8,630 nt of DNA from DASSBG01 sp035703755 (GTDB lineage Bacteria; Pseudomonadota; Gammaproteobacteria; Xanthomonadales; Rhodanobacteraceae), in assembly GCA_035703755.1 (NCBI GenBank), contig DASSXP010000270.1, positions 1 through 8,630 on the forward strand. The letters run 5' to 3'. A model generated the notes under the pieces. It did no database searches and was not told where the DNA came from. It saw only the letters and a list, made by a program, of their open reading frames with translations. Positions 6,933 through 8,630 of this stretch are shown one piece after another. The stretch's first letter is position 1. Each line of letters starts with the position of its first letter. A program made the position numbers and the translations under genes.

Positions 6933-7128
6933 GCCACCGCCCTCGCCCACTGCACGGCCGATTGAAGCGCAATCGCCAACCGCCAACCATGACGGCCAGC
7001 ACACTTGTCGCCGCGCCAACGGGCAGCGCGATCCAAATCGGCGGCTTGGCGCGGAAAATGACGATCCAGCCCATCGCGCTCGGCTACAATGCGCCGGTTT
7101 GCCCGCCCTGACCGCTCTGGAGACCCCG
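6933..7128. other. Divergent intergenic region between DUF1800 gene and pyrH
   Basis: These 196 bp separate the leftward exported-protein operon from the rightward pyrH cluster. They hold the pyrH -10 element and both ribosome binding sites. A small inverted repeat GATTG-AAGCG-CAATC lies at 6960-6974; a 5-bp stem is too short to weigh heavily. No convincing promoter for the leftward operon could be picked out by eye. Confidence 0.6.
7085..7090 (+). promoter_or_regulatory. Probable -10 element of the pyrH promoter
   Basis: TACAAT differs from the sigma-70 consensus TATAAT at one base and lies 38 bases before the pyrH ATG, which would give a leader of about 30 nucleotides. No good -35 is found at 16-18 bp (the sequence there is near GATCCA), so the assignment rests on the -10 and its position. 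Confidence 0.55.
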
Positions 7129-7857
7129 ATGGCCACCGCCAAGCCCAAATACAAGCGCATTTTGTTGAAACTCTCCGGCGAGGCGCTGATGGGTGCGGCC
7201 GACTACGGCATCGACCCGGAGATGATCGGCCGCATCGCCGACGAAATCCTCGAAGCGCGCGCGGCCGGGATCGAGGTCGGCGTGGTCATCGGCGGCGGCA
7301 ACATTTTTCGCGGCGCCGGTCTCGCCGAGGCCGGCATGGACCGCGTCACCGGCGACCACATGGGCATGCTGGCGACGGTGATGAACGCCTTGGCGATGCA
7401 GGACGCGCTGGAAAAGCGCGGCGGTTTCGCCCGCGTGATGAGCGCGATCCAGATCCACGACGTGTGCGAGGACTTTATCCGCCGCCGCGCCATCCGGCAT
7501 CTGGAAAAAGGCCGCATCGTGCTGTTCGCCGGCGGCACCGGCAACCCTTTCTTCACTACCGACTCGGCCGCCGCCCTGCGCGCGGTGGAAGTCGGCGCCG
7601 ACCTGGTGCTGAAAGCCACCAAGGTCGACGGCGTCTACAACGCCGACCCGAAAAAGAAGAAAGACGCCAAGCGCTTCGAGCGCGTCAGTTTCGAGGAAGT
7701 GATCGCGCGCAACCTGATGGTGATGGATACCGCCGCGATCGCGCTGTGCCGCGATCACAACCTGACCCTGCGCATTTACGACATGACCCGCCCCGGCAAT
7801 TTGATGCGCATCCTCAAGGGCGAATCCATCGGCACCCTGGTCGACAACGCGGCCTGA
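7129..7857 (+). CDS. pyrH: UMP kinase (uridylate kinase)
   Basis: Phosphorylates UMP to UDP with ATP in cytoplasmic pyrimidine nucleotide synthesis; a hexameric enzyme of the amino acid kinase fold, usually GTP-activated and UTP-inhibited in Gram-negatives. The 242 residues match the usual length. Visible motifs: KLSGEAL (14-20) and GGGNIFRG (55-62) of the phosphate-binding loops, AGGTGNPFFTTD (134-145) for UMP binding, KATKVDGVYNADPKK (162-176) and MDTAAIALCRDH (199-210). The ATG at 7129 is chosen because GGAG sits six bases upstream and the protein begins as the family does; the frame is open further upstream, but that would cross the promoter. The gene is followed by frr and uppS, the conserved proteobacterial order. 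The rpsB-tsf genes that often precede pyrH are not here; the divergent DUF1800 operon is instead. Confidence 0.98.
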   Translation: MATAKPKYKRILLKLSGEALMGAADYGIDPEMIGRIADEILEARAAGIEVGVVIGGGNIFRGAGLAEAGMDRVTGDHMGMLATVMNALAMQDALEKRGGFARVMSAIQIHDVCEDFIRRRAIRHLEKGRIVLFAGGTGNPFFTTDSAAALRAVEVGADLVLKATKVDGVYNADPKKKKDAKRFERVSFEEVIARNLMVMDTAAIALCRDHNLTLRIYDMTRPGNLMRILKGESIGTLVDNAA

Positions 7858-7890
7858 CCGGGCGTTTCCGGCGACCGCATGGCGGCCGGC

Positions 7891-7899
7891 TGATATACT
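7891..7899 (+). promoter_or_regulatory. Possible extended -10 promoter for frr
   Basis: TGATATACT has the TGn extension followed by TATACT, one base from TATAAT, and ends 31 bases before the frr ATG in the 73-bp pyrH-frr gap. No clear -35 is seen, as is allowed for extended -10 promoters. It could give frr a separate input besides read-through from pyrH. Confidence 0.5.
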
Positions 7900-7930
7900 G
7901 GCGCGTCAACCAGAACGCCTTGGGTGCCCC

Positions 7931-8488
7931 ATGCTGAACGAGATCAAGCAAGACGCCGAAACCCGCATGCAAAAGAGCGTCGATGCACTGCATCACGAAT
8001 TGCTGCGCCTGCGTACCGGCCGCGCCAGCACGGCTCTGGTCGAAAGCATCAAGGTGCCTTACTACGGCTCGGACATGCCGCTCAGTCAGGTCGCCACGGT
8101 AGCGGTGTCCGACGCCCGCACGCTGACCATCACGCCGTGGGAAAAAACCATGGTCGGGCCGATCGAAAAAGCCATCATGGCCTCGGACATCGGCATCACC
8201 CCGACCAGCGCCGGCACCACCATCCGCCTCAATATGCCGGCGCTGACCGAAGAACGTCGCCGCGAACTGGCCAAGCACGTCGGCCACGAGGCCGAGGGCG
8301 CCAAGGTCGCGGTGCGCAACATTCGCCGTGACGCCCTGCAAAAAGTCAAGGAACTGCTCAAGGACAAGGCCATCACCGAGGATGACGAGCGCCGCGCCGA
8401 CGACGACATCCAGAAGCTCACCGACCGCTACGTCAAGCAGGTCGACGGCGTGGCCAAGGCCAAGGAAGACGAATTGATGGCGCTCTGA
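7931..8488 (+). CDS. frr: Ribosome recycling factor
   Basis: Acts with EF-G to split the post-termination ribosome complex in the cytoplasm. The 185-residue length is the family standard. The N-terminal helix with LLRLRTGRAS (24-33) and the central beta domain (KVPYYGSDMPLSQVATVAVSDARTL in part, about 41-64) are typical, as is the charged C-terminal helical region (LTEERRRELAKHV, VRNIRRDAL and KAITEDDERRADDDIQKLTD in part). The start ATG follows a weak ribosome site (TGGGTG). It lies 73 bp after pyrH and 17 bp before uppS. Confidence 0.98.
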   Translation: MLNEIKQDAETRMQKSVDALHHELLRLRTGRASTALVESIKVPYYGSDMPLSQVATVAVSDARTLTITPWEKTMVGPIEKAIMASDIGITPTSAGTTIRLNMPALTEERRRELAKHVGHEAEGAKVAVRNIRRDALQKVKELLKDKAITEDDERRADDDIQKLTDRYVKQVDGVAKAKEDELMAL

Positions 8489-8505
8489 GGCGCCGTCTGT
8501 CCGCC

Positions 8506-8630
8506 ATGCAAGACGCCACCGACGCGCAAGGGCCGCGCCATGTCGCCATCATCATGGATGGCAACGGCCGCTGGGCCGAGCGCCGCCACCGCCCCCGCAG
8601 TTTCGGCCACCGCGCCGGCCAGTAGGCCGT
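8506..8630 (+). CDS. uppS: Undecaprenyl diphosphate synthase, N-terminal part (truncated by window; in-frame TAG)
   Basis: The first 39 codons match the cis-prenyltransferase that makes the C55 lipid carrier for peptidoglycan and O-antigen synthesis at the cytoplasmic membrane. RHVAIIMDGNGRWAERR (11-27) contains the catalytic Asp (D18) and the diphosphate-binding GNGRW loop; SFGHRAG (32-38) is the next conserved block. Codon 40 (8623-8625) is TAG, where relatives have a sense codon (Lys in E. coli GHKAGAKSV), after which A-V continues in the right frame. This is therefore a single-base substitution, either a real nonsense mutation or an error near the sequence end; the gene is essential, which favours an error. 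The ribosome site is weak (GAGG about 15 bases upstream, overlapping the frr stop). The remaining about 200 residues are outside the window. Confidence 0.88.

Noticed and set aside
6826..7074. 82-codon - strand frame with a hydrophobic segment (IWIALPVGAATSVLAVMVGG)
   Set aside because: It overlaps the DUF1800 start region in another frame and has no ribosome site; the second half is out-of-frame DUF1800 sequence. A tiny membrane peptide cannot be fully excluded.
6931..7128. N-terminal extension of pyrH to 6931
   Set aside because: The extension crosses the -10 element and is not part of the UMP kinase family; GGAG fixes the start at 7129.
6933..7160. N-terminal extension of DUF1800 to 7160
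   Set aside because: It would overlap the pyrH start and put 76 residues before a clear signal peptide.

Overview
The window looks like chromosomal DNA of a high-GC gammaproteobacterium, probably of the Xanthomonadales/Lysobacterales (Rhodanobacteraceae-like). This is an inference from the pyrH-frr-uppS order, the GC-rich codon use and the style of the secreted proteins; no marker gene here fixes the genus.

Layout. Right part, + strand: the start of a housekeeping cluster, pyrH (UMP kinase, 7129-7857), frr (ribosome recycling factor, 7931-8488) and the beginning of uppS (undecaprenyl diphosphate synthase, from 8506, running off the window and carrying an unexpected in-frame TAG seven bases before the end). 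A -10 element precedes pyrH, and an extended -10 sits between pyrH and frr.

Left part, - strand, divergent from pyrH across a 196-bp spacer: a run of five genes, all predicted to be exported. In transcription order they are a DUF1800 protein (604 aa, start 6932), a Tat-exported DUF1501 protein (472 aa, start 5110), a small type-1 copper (cupredoxin) protein (130 aa, start 3695), a putative secreted HExxH zinc peptidase (269 aa, start 3210), and a very long PE_PGRS-like glycine-rich protein (start about 2256, still open at position 1, at least 752 aa). The first three are tightly packed (7-bp gap, then a 4-bp ATGA overlap) and are almost certainly one transcription unit. The peptidase (92-bp gap) and the glycine-rich gene (144-bp gap) lie in the same direction and may belong to it or have their own promoters.

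How the genes may work together (inference). DUF1800 and DUF1501 often occur as neighbours and are exported, but their biochemical role is unknown. Here they come with a copper protein, a peptidase and a repetitive structural protein that could be a surface or matrix component. Three of these unrelated proteins share a short F-x-D-[G/S]-F-E motif, at the extreme C-terminus of the peptidase and the cupredoxin and just after the signal peptide of the DUF1800 protein. It could be an undescribed sorting or anchoring tag. Positions 1-2256 contain many long + strand reading frames rich in Pro/Ala; these are antisense shadows of the GGX-repeat coding strand.
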